64,000 bases of DNA from Podospora comata (GCA_017354895.1 CP071496.1:3162001-3226000); one strand, 5' to 3'; counted from the first letter of the stretch, positions 22,684-34,386 are shown. The notes: a model not told the origin generated them from the letters alone. Translations and numbers: made by a program.

Positions 22684-24024
22684 TCAAAACGACGGATGAA
22701 GCCTCTTCTTCGGCCTCGCCTTCTCCCTTTCCACCAACGCCTCAATATCATCAAACGAAACAATCTCGGGCTCCTCCTGCTCCACCTTTACCACCTCCTT
22801 CTTCCCCTTTCCGACCGCGACATCCAACCCCGGCACCACAATCTTTCTCTTATCCTCCACCAACCCAGCCAACCTGCAAATCGCCCACCTAGCCGTCTCA
22901 ACCCCCAACCCCCCATTCCTCGGATCCCCCGCCCCCGTAACCCAAACCTCCCTCTCCCACCCCTTGTCTCCTCCCTCCAACCAAGTCAAACTCCTCCTCT
23001 CCGCTCTCCTCAGTTCCTTCCAAACCCCCAGCAAAACCTCCCCTATCCTCTCCTCCGCCCCCCCTTTCCCCTCCCCATTTTGTTTCCTCTGCTCCACCAC
23101 CGCCGCATCAACAACCTTATCCCCCTTGGTGAGCACAACCACAGTCCTAACATCATGATCCCTCAAGTTCCCCAACACCATCCTATCCTGCTCTTTAACC
23201 CCGGTCTCGGCATCAATCAGCACCACCGCCCCCTTGAGCATCTGCCTTTTCGCCAAATATTTCTGAATCTCCACCCCCCAGTCCTTTTTGGACCCCAAGC
23301 CATAACCAGGCATGTCAACCATTATCAGGGCGTATCTCCTCGGCTTTTCCCGTTGCATATACTCCTTTTGCGCCTCCCTCCTCGCTTGTCGTGTCGCTCC
23401 CTTCACAACGGCTTCTCTTTTGGCTTTGATCTCTTCAAGCGCGGAAGGGGGTTCGGGGGGTGGGGTGCCGAACCCGTAGCCGTTGAGGGTGACTGTGCAG
23501 CCTGCTTTACGGGAGGTTATCGCGCTTCCTTGTTTTCGCGCCACCACTCCATGGCTGTTACGGGCGGATGCGCCGAGAAGGCCAGAGAGCGCGTTGATTA
23601 GAGTTGATTTTCCGACGTTGGAGCGGCCGATGAGGCAGATTTCCGGGGTGTGGGTGTTGACTGGCAATTCGAGGAATCTGCCCGCGGAATAGAGGAATTT
23701 GGGGCCGCCTTTGGAGGTGAAGATTCCTGTTGCCTGGGCGAGGGAGGATTTCGAGGGGGGGGGGGCCGGGAAGGGGAGGCCGTTGGGGTCGTTGGAGGGT
23801 GGGGGGAGGTAGGAGGTTGATTCCAGCGGTGGGATGTACTCCTCTGTTGTTTGTGAGAGGGGTCGTTCGGGGTCGAAGCCGGGGAGGGGGGGGATGGAGT
23901 GCCGGCGGGGCCCGGGGCGGGTTGCAAAGGTTCGGGTTGGGAGGAGGATGTGATGGGTTAAGAGGAGGGAGCGGAGGGGGGGGGGCATGGCGAGGAGGTT
24001 GGGGGTTGCGCGGAGGGTCGCCAT
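22684..24024 (-). CDS. Mitochondrial EngB/YihA-type GTPase
   Basis: Intronless frame for about 446 residues. Members of this TRAFAC GTPase family help assemble the large ribosomal subunit in bacteria and organelles. GTP-binding motifs: G1 'GRSNVGKS' (133-140), G3 'DMPGYG' (237-242), G4 TKGD (299-302), then a G5-like 'VTGAGD'. The N-terminus is rich in Leu, Arg, Thr and Pro without acidic residues, which fits mitochondrial import. Compared with bacterial EngB (about 200 residues) it has an N-terminal extension and a charged insertion between G1 and G3 ('EEIKAKREAVVKG'). Start chosen at 24024; the frame stays open upstream to 24474 but that part overlaps the divergent FMC1 gene and looks non-coding. 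It shares a 276 bp promoter with FMC1, another mitochondrial gene. Confidence 0.88.
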   Translation of the reverse strand: MATLRATPNLLAMPPPLRSLLLTHHILLPTRTFATRPGPRRHSIPPLPGFDPERPLSQTTEEYIPPLESTSYLPPPSNDPNGLPFPAPPPSKSSLAQATGIFTSKGGPKFLYSAGRFLELPVNTHTPEICLIGRSNVGKSTLINALSGLLGASARNSHGVVARKQGSAITSRKAGCTVTLNGYGFGTPPPEPPSALEEIKAKREAVVKGATRQARREAQKEYMQREKPRRYALIMVDMPGYGLGSKKDWGVEIQKYLAKRQMLKGAVVLIDAETGVKEQDRMVLGNLRDHDVRTVVVLTKGDKVVDAAVVEQRKQNGEGKGGAEERIGEVLLGVWKELRRAERRSLTWLEGGDKGWEREVWVTGAGDPRNGGLGVETARWAICRLAGLVEDKRKIVVPGLDVAVGKGKKEVVKVEQEEPEIVSFDDIEALVEREKARPKKRLHPSF

Positions 24025-24300
24025 GGTGGGGATTGGTTTGGCGACGACGGCGTGGTTGTTGAGAGTGCTGCTGTTGGTCGCTGCCGTCGCAAAGCGGGAT
24101 GCGATTTCAATGTCAATCACTTCCAAAAACAGGAACTCTGCCTGCCGGAAGTGCTTATCTTTGGCTGTTGATCTGATAAGGGTTGGGGATATGTAAGCAC
24201 CTTCCCGCCAAGCTGGGGCATTTTTCGAGCTCCCCTCCAACAGCTTTCCATCTTCCAGCTTCCTATAACCACCAACAACCCGTCCGATAGCCCGCTCAAA

Positions 24301-24609
24301 ATGTCCCACCTCCGCACCCTCTACCGCTCCCTCCTCCGCGAGCTGCCCCCCCGACCGGTCCTCTCTTCCCCCCGCGCCGACCTCCACCAGCACCTCCGCG
24401 ACAACTTTGCCTCCTCCTCCTCTGAAAAGAAAGCCGACATCGCCGAGCAGTACCTCTCCTACCTCAAAGCCCAAAGGACATACGTCACCCTGGTCGAGCG
24501 GTACAACCCCGGCATGGGCATGGACGAAGAAGAAAGAGTGCGCCTCACCGCGAGAAGGGTGGGGATGGATCTTCCCAAGGAGTATGGGGTTGAGAAGGGG
24601 CAGAAGTGA
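24301..24609 (+). CDS. FMC1: Fmc1-like mitochondrial LYR protein (ATP synthase assembly)
   Basis: Small intronless gene, 102 residues. Fmc1 is a matrix protein needed to assemble the F1 part of ATP synthase, acting with the Atp12 chaperone (known for yeast). The protein starts with an LYR-family signature ('LRTLYRSLLREL', LYR at residues 7-9), followed by the helical middle ('AEQYLSYLKAQRTYVTLVERY') and a short C-terminus matching the family's usual length. Head-to-head with the EngB-type GTPase, which suggests shared control of two mitochondrial functions. Confidence 0.8.
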   Translation: MSHLRTLYRSLLRELPPRPVLSSPRADLHQHLRDNFASSSSEKKADIAEQYLSYLKAQRTYVTLVERYNPGMGMDEEERVRLTARRVGMDLPKEYGVEKGQK

Positions 24610-25472
24610 TTATTGGGACATGGCGTTGCGGCATTTACATGGCGTTTTTGGGAATCTAGACTGGCGTGTTGGAATCATTTGGTTGGGATGCTTTGGGCGT
24701 CTTGGACAAGCTGGAGGAGTGTATAATTGTGTAGGATGTGAAGGAGTGTACGATAGGGAAATGCTCGTGCTGCCACGACAGAGGTAGCCTTGCTTGGCAG
24801 ATATCTGGACTGTACAGGACTGGGGGAGGCATTGGCAATTCCTGTCAATCAATTGGCGGATCACTTTGGGGAAGGGGATGTGTTGCGGGCATCTTTCCAA
24901 CGGAGGACGAAGACAAAGGAGTCCTGTTCTAGCTGACGTCGTTGTCTCTCTCCAAACAACCCCTCCATCCTCTTATGGTGGCCGGCTAGGATATATCGCT
25001 GTTGCGTGGTACGTACACGCTGGGTTCTGCAATCAACGGACATCTTTTATCTGTGCCAGGATTCAAGACTCAAAGCCAAATCAGGCAGAGTTGGTTCTCG
25101 GACCGGTGACAGCCCACGCCTGGAGATTGATGCTTTCTGGGTCGAAGACAGTTGGATTCATCGAAGCAAAAATGGAGCTCTACATCAAGTGGGATGTTTA
25201 TCTATAGTAAAGACAGCATATTTGAGGCAGCTGTTGCTCGCGTATGAAACCGTTATATTTTGAACCATGTACAAATAAAGTTCTTGTCTTCTGTCAGCCA
25301 TCCTCGTTATGCTCGCTTCTTCCATGTGCTTTTCTTTTGCAGAAAATCGTGTAAAAATCAGGGGGTATCAACATCATCCGTCTGCTCTTGTTCTTCCTCC
25401 CATCTCTCCCTCTTCCTCCCTCTTCCAAAATAATTATCCACAGAACTCCAACCGATCGTCATCTTCAGCCCC
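24610..25472. other. Intergenic spacer, 3' flanks of two convergent genes
   Basis: 863 bp between FMC1 and the convergent large unknown gene. Only short overlapping open frames; nothing recognised. Confidence 0.6.
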
Positions 25473-28400
25473 CTAAACACCACCGACACCCCCCTCCTCA
25501 AAACTCTCATCCCACCCCCCCGTCTCCAACAACCAACCCCCCACCCGTTCCTTCACCCCGCCCACCGTCTCCCCCAGCGCACTATTCCACTGATCCTGCA
25601 CAACCCTAACCTTATCCTTCAAATCATCCGTCAACCTCCCCGCCTCGTCCCGTCTCATCTCCTCCACCCTCCCCCCATCCCTCCCCTCCGCCTCCATCAC
25701 CTTCCCCTTGGCAACCACCACCGCCTCCTTAACCTCATGCAGCAAGCAAAGCAAGTTCGTCTGACTCTCGATAAACTGATACGTGCTCTTCTCCGCATGC
25801 AGCAACAAACTGAAGAGATACTGCAAAGGGTGCTCGGTGTAGCTCGGGTTCTCGGCCATCTCCAACGCTGGTATCTGGATGTGGAAACCTTCCATATCAG
25901 TCGGGATCTTGTCGAGGAGACGCTTGAGGTCGGGCGCAATGTCCCAAAAGGCGTTGAGTTGCACTTCCACACCCCTGACGACGGTTTCCTCGACTACATC
26001 GCGGAACTCTTGCGTGCGGTGGAGGACTTCCTCTGCAAAGGCTAGCTGGCGTTTATTCGCGTCTTCGATGAAGAAGGCCTTGGCAGAGGCGACTTTATCG
26101 TCTTGCTGGGCGAGTTTGTAGGGGACGAGGACGAGGTCGCGGTAGTGGTCGTTGCGGGAGGAGAGGAGGTCGTACAATGCCCGGTGTAACGTTTCGCGGG
26201 CTTCAAAGATCCATTTGAGGAGGGTTAGTTTCTCCAAGAGTTCAGGCTGCTCGTCGCCTTCTTCCTGGGGGAGGTTGGGGTTGGATTTGTGGGTTTCGTC
26301 GAAGAGGCGGGAGCGGAGGTTGTCAAAGAGTTCGGTGGCGGTGTTGATCCTGCTTTGAAGGATCTCGTTCACGGGCATGACGACGACGGTTTGGAATTCG
26401 TCAAAGTCCGACTTTTCGAGGTCTTTGAGTTTGGTGTGCTCGGCGGCTGTGGCGTCGGCTTCGATGCGGGCTGCGTCTGCGTAGGAGAGCGCGCCCGAGG
26501 AAATGTCTTGGTGGAGGTTTTGGCGCAGGGTGACGCGGTCTTTTTTCAGCTCTTCGTCGAGGGCGAGGCGTTTTTGGGAAGAGGATTGCTTGTAGGCTTC
26601 TTGGATGGCGGTTACCTCGGTGAGGTCGCTGACGGTGCGGATCGAGGTGCGGATTTCGGTCAACTCGGGGTGGTTGTTGTTGACTGCTGGGTGATGTCGC
26701 GGATAAGGAGGTGGGAGGGTCACTAGACGGGATACGTCGAGGTGATCTGGGTTTGGTGTGTTGGGGGCTGTCGAAGATGAAGCAACCGAGTTGCGAGAAA
26801 GAGCCTGCGGTGTCATGGATTGGTCTGTATCGTGCCATCCTGTCTTTTCAGGGGGGTACCCGTGGGAGGCCCGCTTGCTTGAACCAGCAGGCGACAACTG
26901 CGGCTCATCGATCCATTGCAGTGCTTCTCGAGCCTCTTTAGGCACACCCATATACTTTGACTCCCGCTTTGACCTCTCCATCCTGGACGACGGAGCACCT
27001 GTAGAGTCGGCCTCCCACCACCTGCTAGCCGGCCGTCCCCTCGAGTCCTGCTCATCCACAGCATCACTGACGCTCATGCTGAGAATCGGCGACAACGATG
27101 GCATGTAGTTGTTCGAAGGCCAGTTTTGGTTCCCAGAGGGTGATGGTGACTGCTGCTGCTGCTGCTGCTGCTGCTGATGACTCACAGACGTCGGTGTTTG
27201 AACCGCTGATGACGAAGCCCCATGGTTTCCTTCAAACGCAGATCCAATCGACCCACGATGCGATCTCGGTTCTGACGATTGTGGTGTCAACTCCACGGTC
27301 CCGCTGGTGGCCGAATTGATCGACTCTCTCCGGACTGGCATCGGCCTAAACAGATCACGGGTCAAGTCCAGCACCTCAGAACCCATCGCCCCAATGGCAG
27401 CACCGTATCGTTCCCTCCGTATCCTCGACTCGTTGACAAAGAACTCGGCAAACAATCGAACTCGCTCGGCATCGTTGGCGGCAGATGCTTCTCGGTCGGC
27501 GAAGGCTGCAAAGCGGTCAACAGTACCACGAGCAAACTGCTCGCTGCTCTGCGTGATCACCATATGCTTGGACACGGGAAAATTGTGTGATGGCGAAAGA
27601 GGAGCCGACATCGGCATGTCCGGCCCCATGCCCCGATGTGTCGAGGACGACCTGCTGCCGGTGGGCGGGGTTGGCAGCGCCCTTGGAACCGCATGTCTTT
27701 CAGGATGTTTTTGGGAACTGGGCGAGAGTCTTGTTGGTGTCACCTGGCCAGACACACCTTGAGAACCGGAAGCTCGGGGGGTCCTAGATTCTGGCGTGTC
27801 AATCGATTCACCGGTTTTTGGCGTCTCGCTCGTCCTTCCGGTCCTTGGCGTGCCTCTTCCGATTGTCAGGCGCCGTTGCAGCCCACCGGAGGACGAACCA
27901 GGAATCACAATATCAGACAGGCCATGAGGCGAGTTTGTTGTGTCCACAGACCCTCGTGTAGCTAGCCTGGTCCGGCTTTCGCTCCGCCGCTCCAGCAGCG
28001 TCTTGTCTCCCCTGACCACAGGACTCCTTCGGACAAGCCCACCTGCTGAACTGGGCGCCGAAGATGTAGCAGATTCGGTTTGCGCTCCAGCTCCTGAGCT
28101 TGCAACACTGGACGTCTCTGAAAGCTGAACGCCGACCGTGGCTGGTGAGTCAGCATGTTGTTGCTGCTGCTGATGTTGCCCTGGTGGCCCAGGGAGGTTG
28201 TCGCCCTCTCTCCAGTTGGCTGGCGTCAAGGGCACAGGACCCAGAGCAGCCACTCCGGTTGGTGGTGGTCGGCGGGTCGGCGGTGAGACAATAGGGTCAC
28301 TTCCAGATTGTAGCCGCTGCATGCTCTGAGATCTGCTTGACGAGGGTGGTGGCCCAGGTGGTGGTGGGGGGACTGGCATCGATGGGTCCCATCGAATCTG

Positions 28401-29197
28401 AGACGAAGAGCGTGATCTAGCTGATGTGGGAGTAGCCACCGCGGGTGTCGAGACAGCTCGTCGAGCGCCCGGGGCCATGTTCTGGGAGGAGTCGGAATCT
28501 GTTCGTTGTGGCACTTGGTGGGGTATCTGCAGCGTCAAAGGCCCTGGGTGACCACCGGCCGGACGAGACAACAGCCCGCTGAGCGAGCGGGATGATTGTT
28601 GCGGACTCGGATCAAGTGGTGCTATGGCTGGCTCAGGCTCACGACGTCTTGTCAGCGAGGGGAGACCGAATCGCCTTTCTCGGGAAGGGCCCCTCGTTCC
28701 AGGCGGAGGCGGAAACGATGTGTTGGCCACTGGAGATTCGGTAGCCGCTCTCTGCAAAGGGGGATGTGGTGCTCGAGCAACTGAGATATTGGCAGCTGGA
28801 CCCTGGTCGAAGTTCATGCTCATCGGTCTGGCACTACGGGGGGGTGAATATGGCGGCGGTGGCAGCGGTGATCCTACCAGCTCATCAGTCTCGTATTCAG
28901 AATACCGTCCCAAAAACACTCACCTTGAGGCTCCTGGATGGCAGCCGTCTGCATCGGTTCCTGGCCAGGTCCCGAAGTCGGTGAAGTGATCCATTGCTGC
29001 GGATTGTATGGCTGGATGGCGCTCAATGGAGTTTGGTTGGATGAAAAGGCGCCATGAGAGCTGACTGACAGCGCCGAATGAGGTGTGCCGTTGTTGTGCT
29101 GAGGGTGGTATACACCCAACGATGCTGTGAGGAGCGGATTCAGTCCAGCACGAAGGCGCGCGGTCGGATCCCGTGAAGAGCTCATCATAGGTTGCAT
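25473..29197 (-). CDS. Large low-complexity protein, conserved helical C-terminus, unknown function
   Basis: About 1224 residues; exons 29197-28924 and 28873-25473. The 50 bp intron (28874-28923, GTGAGT..GGTAG) joins 'AAIQEPQG' to 'SPLPPPPYSPPRS'. The first two thirds are disordered: Pro/Ser-rich tracts, 'PPPPPGPPPSSS', and poly-Gln at about 655-668 from a CAG array. From about 820 to 1170 the sequence becomes regular and helical, with coiled-coil character ('ELKKDRVTLRQNLHQDI', 'FFIEDANKRQLAFAEEVLH', 'QFIESQTNLLCLLHEVKEA'), and this is probably the conserved functional part. No catalytic motif, signal peptide or membrane segment is seen. I do not recognise the family. It could be a cytoskeletal or polarity scaffold, but that is only a guess from composition. 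A further 5' exon cannot be excluded. Confidence 0.8.
27151..27176. repeat. CAG/CTG repeat encoding poly-Gln
   Basis: About nine CTG units on the plus strand (CAG on the coding strand), inside the large unknown gene. Likely length-polymorphic. Confidence 0.9.
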
Positions 29198-32100
29198 CTC
29201 GATGTCGTCCTGGGAGTCCCTCGGCTGTAGCTGATCTCTCGTGAGGACTCAACCTCAGACGGACCCCAATGTGAGCCACGAATAGTCAGTCCCTCGGGTC
29301 TCTTGAGGGCCCCTATCTCCAGCAGACACCCAGTGTGATCTTTCCTAGACACTCACAGCCCAACACCACGCAGCGGTTTTGTGGTGCTGGCCACCTCGCC
29401 ATACACAAGTGGGTTGTTTGTCGATTAGCGGGGCTCTTGATTACACGATCATGGTCAGAGCTCAAATAGGTGTTGCTGAGAGTTATCTGTATCGTGATGC
29501 TTCACGGCCGCCCTCGAATTCCCACAGTCGCAGTTGAGGTTGTCGTGATCAGAAAATGCGCGGCTGAAAGAAGGGACGGTGCAACTGCGCTGAACAAGCA
29601 GCAAATGGAACGTGGTGTGGTTCCGCGGCGCGGGTTGGGAGCGTTGCAGGAGATAAAAGAGGGATTCCTCAAGACCAGACTATGCCCCAACATGCCCAAC
29701 CTATCAAGACCCCTGCATGCTGCCCGCTGGTGGTGTTCCCACTTCTGCTGCTGCTGTTATGGACCACGGTGCTAGCCCCGGAGTGGTACTACTGTACATA
29801 TATTAACAGTCAAACCTCCTGCATGGAAGAAGAGCGGGAGCCGGCCACCCGCTTTAACTCTTCTCCCAGACGGGCCTTCTCCAGAGGGGCTTCACTCCGA
29901 GAATTGCAATATATTGCGTACAGCCAGCTGGTGACCCTGGAGCGTGCTAAACGTAAGCATCCAGGCAGGCACCCGCTGGGACAATATCATGCCCCGTCTG
30001 TATTCTGCAGCAGTCCTTTGCAACTGGTCTCGATCTGCTTGTTTCCCAGGCAGGATGGCAGAGAGGGAAGGGGTTCCTCGACGGGGTTCAAACCCGGATT
30101 GCCCTGTGCCTGGACCTGCAAGACACAGACCAGACATGCAGGAGGCACCTCCTGGATCCTCGCACGGCTTCACCTACAGGTGACTGCTCTGCTCCCTCTC
30201 CTCAGAACTGGTGATGGTTCCTGCGGTAGCGGGGGGGTTACAGAGAACCGTCGATTTGCTACTATCAGGAACGGGTCAAGTCACGGCCTGGCATTAACCT
30301 GTGCCATCTTTGGTCTCTTGGCTTCCGGATTGACAGGCGTGAACTGGACCATGGTGGCGATGGGATGGCCGAGAGCGAGAAGGGCAAAAGGAGGGGTCTG
30401 TTGACTGCGAGACAGGTGCGACGGTGATTGGGCACGTCTGTCGTAGTCTGCCGGTAATCTATTCTTGGTTGCCTTTGGTTGTGGGTAAAATTCAGATTCC
30501 CCGCGATGATTCGCTCGACGCTGTGAAATGGTCGGTGATGCGTGCTGCCGGCGCTTAACCCCCTTGCTGATTCTCCGCCATATGATTCGGCTGCTGCTGT
30601 CGACGCATTAGCGGATGGCACATCCTTCCATCAGCAGTACGCGTTAGTCCATTCTTGGAATGGTGTCCGTCTCCCGGCTTGGGCTTCATGCGTTCTGGAC
30701 AAAATATCGTCTCGAGGCTGTGTGACTTTTCTGTATGTTTTGATCTCGTTGTCTTTTCCACCGCTTTTTATCCGTACCGATGACCCAGACTCTTGGGGTC
30801 CGAGTGCTCGGGCCTCCTATACTCACACCTTGATAATAATTGTTACAACACCATGAACAGTCCACATTGCAAGCATCAATCACCACACCACTCTGGACAA
30901 TTCACCTTGTCTCTGCTGTCGTAAGGGATTTGTTCCGCCTCCAGGCACCCAACTCAAGCCCGGAAGACCCCAACATGAGGTCTTGATCGCTTTCCTGGCT
31001 GCAGTTGCGTTCCCTCCAGCTGGGACGGAAACGCAGCCTTCGTTGTTCCCCTTGGGATCGAGCAAAGCAGAGTGTTGAGAATTGGAATCTCAGATGTTTT
31101 GAATAGGATTGATAACCTCTCCATGGTGCCGTGGGCCAGTCCTGTTGACGTCCTCCCTCTCAGCAATCGTAGACAACTAGCTAAGAGGGAGCTGTTGGTG
31201 AGATGAGGGTGGGCGGATCAGCTGTGTTGAATGTGGGGTGACCGCTTCCACCCCCACACTGTCGTGAGGTGAGTTGAAGATTTGATGCCGAGCTTTCAAG
31301 ATATAACCACATGATTTGACGATAGAACCGCATGGCATCCAGCACAACAAGTGACAACCCCAAGCAGAATTTCTTGCTGTGACCTGTATGTCAGTGGTGT
31401 TTGCCCCCCTTCCTGCGGCTCTGCATGGGCTCGGATTGTTGGTGATGTGATGGCCCAATGAGACCTGTGAGGTCAACACCGAACAAGCTGGGCAACCGTA
31501 GCTTCCCCACATCGGGCCCGATCGTTGGGAACAGGATGTGATCGGGTCCCTATAAATAGCAGTGGTTTCTCACTGGTGAAATGTTTTCCATGTGGATTCG
31601 AGGTTGAAGGGCGTCATGAGAATGTTGATGATGTTGGTATGCGGCACCCTAGCCCGGGAAGACAGAGATCCGGACTGTGTTCAAGTCCGAGTTTGGTGCG
31701 CCGGGTTCGCGCCGTCGCGGGGCATTCGGGTCAAGACTTCCCGTGTCTGCAAACCTGCCGGTACCTCAATGATACATACGGAATGCAATGGTGATGATAG
31801 CGGTGGTTACGGATGATCACTCGGTGTGTGTGCGGTCTCAGAAGACCAGATATGTGCCTCATGGTCACCTCCCCATCCGGTTGGTGCCGAAGACTCGCTG
31901 CCCTGTGTGTAATGTCTAGTAACACACAAACTTGTGATTCCCAACCACCATGAGTTGAGCATGTGTGCCGGTCGAAAGCTCCGGTCGGGTGTCAACAGCT
32001 GCTGTGTCAGGAGGGTCGAAATGTTCTCTCTGGCAAACCAATTTGGCCATGGCTATCAACATCAAAACATGGCAGGAAATCCGTGATACCGGGCGGAGGT

Positions 32101-32483
32101 TACGCGGACGCGTTGAGCTGCTGTGCTGTGTTTGTGAATCGCGTCCAGTGTGATCATCAGCCATGGCCCTTGTGTACCTGAATAATTGCCCATGGCTAGC
32201 TGGAATATCGAGTTGCCAGGTGACACATATTTTGATGTCCAAGAAGGAAGCTGCTGCAAGGCTGTTCAGCAAGGATCAATTGGTCATTGTAAATCTGATT
32301 CATCAATAGCAAAAAGATCAAGCTCCTGGTTGTCCCTGTCGATCTGATTTTGGTGTTTGATGCGTCATGTCAGATCTCGATCAGGCGGCAGAAACCGAGC
32401 TCCAGCCCCGTACTGAGAGCTACCCCACTAAAGGCGGTCAGTGTTCTGCCTCTGCTCCCCGCCCAACTGGAGCCTGTTAAGTT

Positions 32484-32501
32484 TTCTAGAGCTTTCCAAA
32501 T
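32484..32501 (+). promoter_or_regulatory. Heat-shock-element-like site upstream of AHA1
   Basis: Reads TTC-TA-GAG-CT-TTC-CA-AAA: alternating nTTCn/nGAAn-type units at exact 5 bp spacing, two perfect and two with one mismatch. About 410 bases before the AHA1 ATG and just before its presumed leader. Hsp90 co-chaperone genes are usual Hsf1 targets. Confidence 0.4.
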
Positions 32502-32618
32502 TGCTCTTTCTGACCCTTCTCCATTTTCTTCATTGGGCGCTCGCCCACTTCTTAAAGCCTTCCCCTTCTCTTCAAACATCAACAAACAACTTCTGAAGAC
32601 CATCACGACCTTTCAAAG

Positions 32619-32850
32619 GTAGGACGCGCCCTTCTTCCCTCGACCAACCTCCCAATCGCTTGCTTGCATGATGATTGTTCAGCTGGCACCAGTCATAGGG
32701 CGACTTGTACTCCCTTCCCTTGATGACGAAGCTGCGGTCTACCAGGACCATCTCTGACCTAGCACCACCTCTCTCTTCTTCCTTTGCGCGATTCTTCTCT
32801 CGTACCGAGCCAATTGCTGACTGGAGAACACAGATCTGATTTTTTTTTAG
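32619..32850 (+). other. Probable 5' UTR intron of AHA1
   Basis: Starts GTAGGA after 'TTTCAAAG', has a GCTGAC branch-like site near 32816, and ends in a poly-T tract plus AG. Lies between the likely transcription start and the AHA1 ATG at 32912. Splice call from sequence only. Confidence 0.4.
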
Positions 32851-32911
32851 TTCCCGTTCTATTCCATACTTCCATTCCATACTCCTTTTTTTATTTTAAT
32901 TTACCGCGAAA

Positions 32912-34065
32912 ATGGTCCTCCACAACCCCAACAACTGGCACTGGGTCAACAAGGACGTGTCGGTGTGGTCCAAGAAATGGTTTGATGACAACCTGACCAA
33001 GATCGAGGCCAAGGAGGGCGATGTATCGGCCAAGATTAGCAAGGTCGTCAGCATGGACGGCGACTGCGATGTTGCGCAGCGCAAGGGCAAGGTTATCACC
33101 ATTTTTGATGTCAAGTTAACGTTGGAGTTCACAGGTACGTATTTCCATAGAATAATATCACTTTTTCCTGAGAACCCATTGCCAATCATTCCATCCTGTG
33201 ACTCCTGCCCATGTCGTGTTCGTAGGCTAAAACTCTGTCCTGCAGGCTCCACTGCCGATGGCGACGAGGTTTCGGGGACCATCACGGTGCCCGAGGTGTC
33301 GCACGAGCTTGATGAGGATGAATTTGTGGTAGGTTGCACTCTTCCCGGCCACAACGTGTTGTAACAGTCGACTAAGTGTCGCCCTTGTAGTTTGACATCG
33401 ACGTCCACTCCGAGTCCAAGGAGAAGCAGGCTGTCAGAGATCTGGTCAAGTCCAAGATCGTCCCTCAGCTTCGCAGCGAATTTGTCAAGCTGGCTCCCGC
33501 CCTCATCGCTGAGCACGGCAAGGACTTGCAGCACCCTGCTGGGTCGAACCCATCCAGCGGCTTCACGACCCCCAAGTACCACCCCCCGACCGGCGCCCAG
33601 GCCACCAAGGCTACTACCACAACCACCCAGTCCAATGCCGGAAGCGTCGTAAACACCACGACCGTGACCGATAACGAGGAGTTCCGTACCACAGCTGAGG
33701 AGCTTTACAAGACCTTCACCGATCCCCAGCGGATAGCTGCATTCACCCGCGCCCCTCCCAAGGTTTTTGAGGGCGCCAAGAAGGGCGGCAAGTTTGAGTT
33801 GTTTGGTGGCAACGTGTCTGGCGAGTACCTGGAGTTGGAGGAGCCCAAGAAGATTGTCCAGAGCTGGCGTCTGGACCAGTGGCCCGCTGGCCATTACTCT
33901 AAGCTCAGCATTGAGTTTGACCAGAACGACGTTGACCATGTCACGGTCATGCGCGTCGAGTGGACCGGCGTGCCCATCGGCCAAGAGGAGCCCACCAAGC
34001 AGAATTGGCTCGAGTACTACGTCCGCAGCATCAAGAGGACTTTTGGTTTTGGCACCATTCTTTAA
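32912..34065 (+). CDS. AHA1: Activator of Hsp90 ATPase Aha1
   Basis: Cytosolic co-chaperone that binds the Hsp90 middle domain and stimulates its ATPase. About 326 residues; exons 32912-33134, 33246-33328, 33391-34065 (introns 111 and 62 bp). N-terminal Aha1_N domain (about 1-140) starts with 'NNWHWVNKDVSVWSKKWF', the usual opening including the NxNNWHW-type motif. A Thr/Ser/Gly linker follows (about 155-185), then the AHSA1/Bet v 1-like C-terminal domain ('TTAEELYKTFTDPQRIAAFTR', 'WPAGHYSKLSIEF', ending 'FGFGTIL'). Length and domain order are standard. A donor at 32619 and an acceptor at 32850 suggest a 232 bp intron in the 5' UTR. Followed in tandem by the nitrilase gene about 320 bp downstream. 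Confidence 0.93.
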
Positions 34066-34386
34066 GGACTTGGACGGGACCAGAATGGGGGAAACGGCGT
34101 TGGGCGGATGGGTATGAGGATTTTGAACAGATCGCGGCGCACACAGTTAGAGCCAATGAGAAATGATGATGCATAATACTTATGATTTGGGCCAGTGGTA
34201 AGGCAGATTGTGAGGCGTCTTATGTCACGACAGTTTTGGTCTCCACAGACGCGGGGTGATGATCACCGCAGAGCCTCATCGGCTTTCACACACACCTCGA
34301 GTTGCAATGTTCCAAGAACTACTTCAACAACCCAGGACTCTCAACCTTTTCTACAGCAGCACGCAATTAGAAACCCATCGTTTAAA
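34066..34386. other. Short intergenic spacer AHA1-nitrilase
   Basis: 321 bp, AHA1 3' flank and promoter of the next gene; nothing else seen. Confidence 0.6.

Larger units (their letters stand above)
29198..32911. other. Long intergenic region between divergent genes
   Basis: About 3.7 kb shared upstream of the large unknown gene (minus) and AHA1 (plus). Many short open frames, none with recognisable protein sequence; the longest (29682-30404) is rejected below. Contains a heat-shock-element-like site and a probable 5' UTR intron of AHA1 near its right end. Confidence 0.55.

Noticed and set aside
22651-23601. 316-codon plus-strand open frame
   Set aside because: Antisense shadow of the EngB-type GTPase; Pro/Leu-rich translation typical of reversed coding strand.
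24025-24474. 150-codon N-terminal extension of the EngB-type GTPase
   Set aside because: Runs through the promoter and into the divergent FMC1 gene; the start at 24024 fits a mitochondrial presequence.
25595-25620. CCCTAACC-like word
   Set aside because: Only one telomere-like unit and inside coding sequence of the large unknown gene; chance match.
30050-30110. Possible tRNA (GGGGTTCAAACCC T-arm-like sequence)
   Set aside because: No matching acceptor and anticodon arms at correct spacing; likely a chance palindrome.
29682-30404. 240-codon open frame with a hydrophobic N-terminus, upstream of the large unknown gene
   Set aside because: After the hydrophobic start the sequence has no regular structure or recognisable family, its composition matches non-coding DNA here, and several other frames are open in the same interval.
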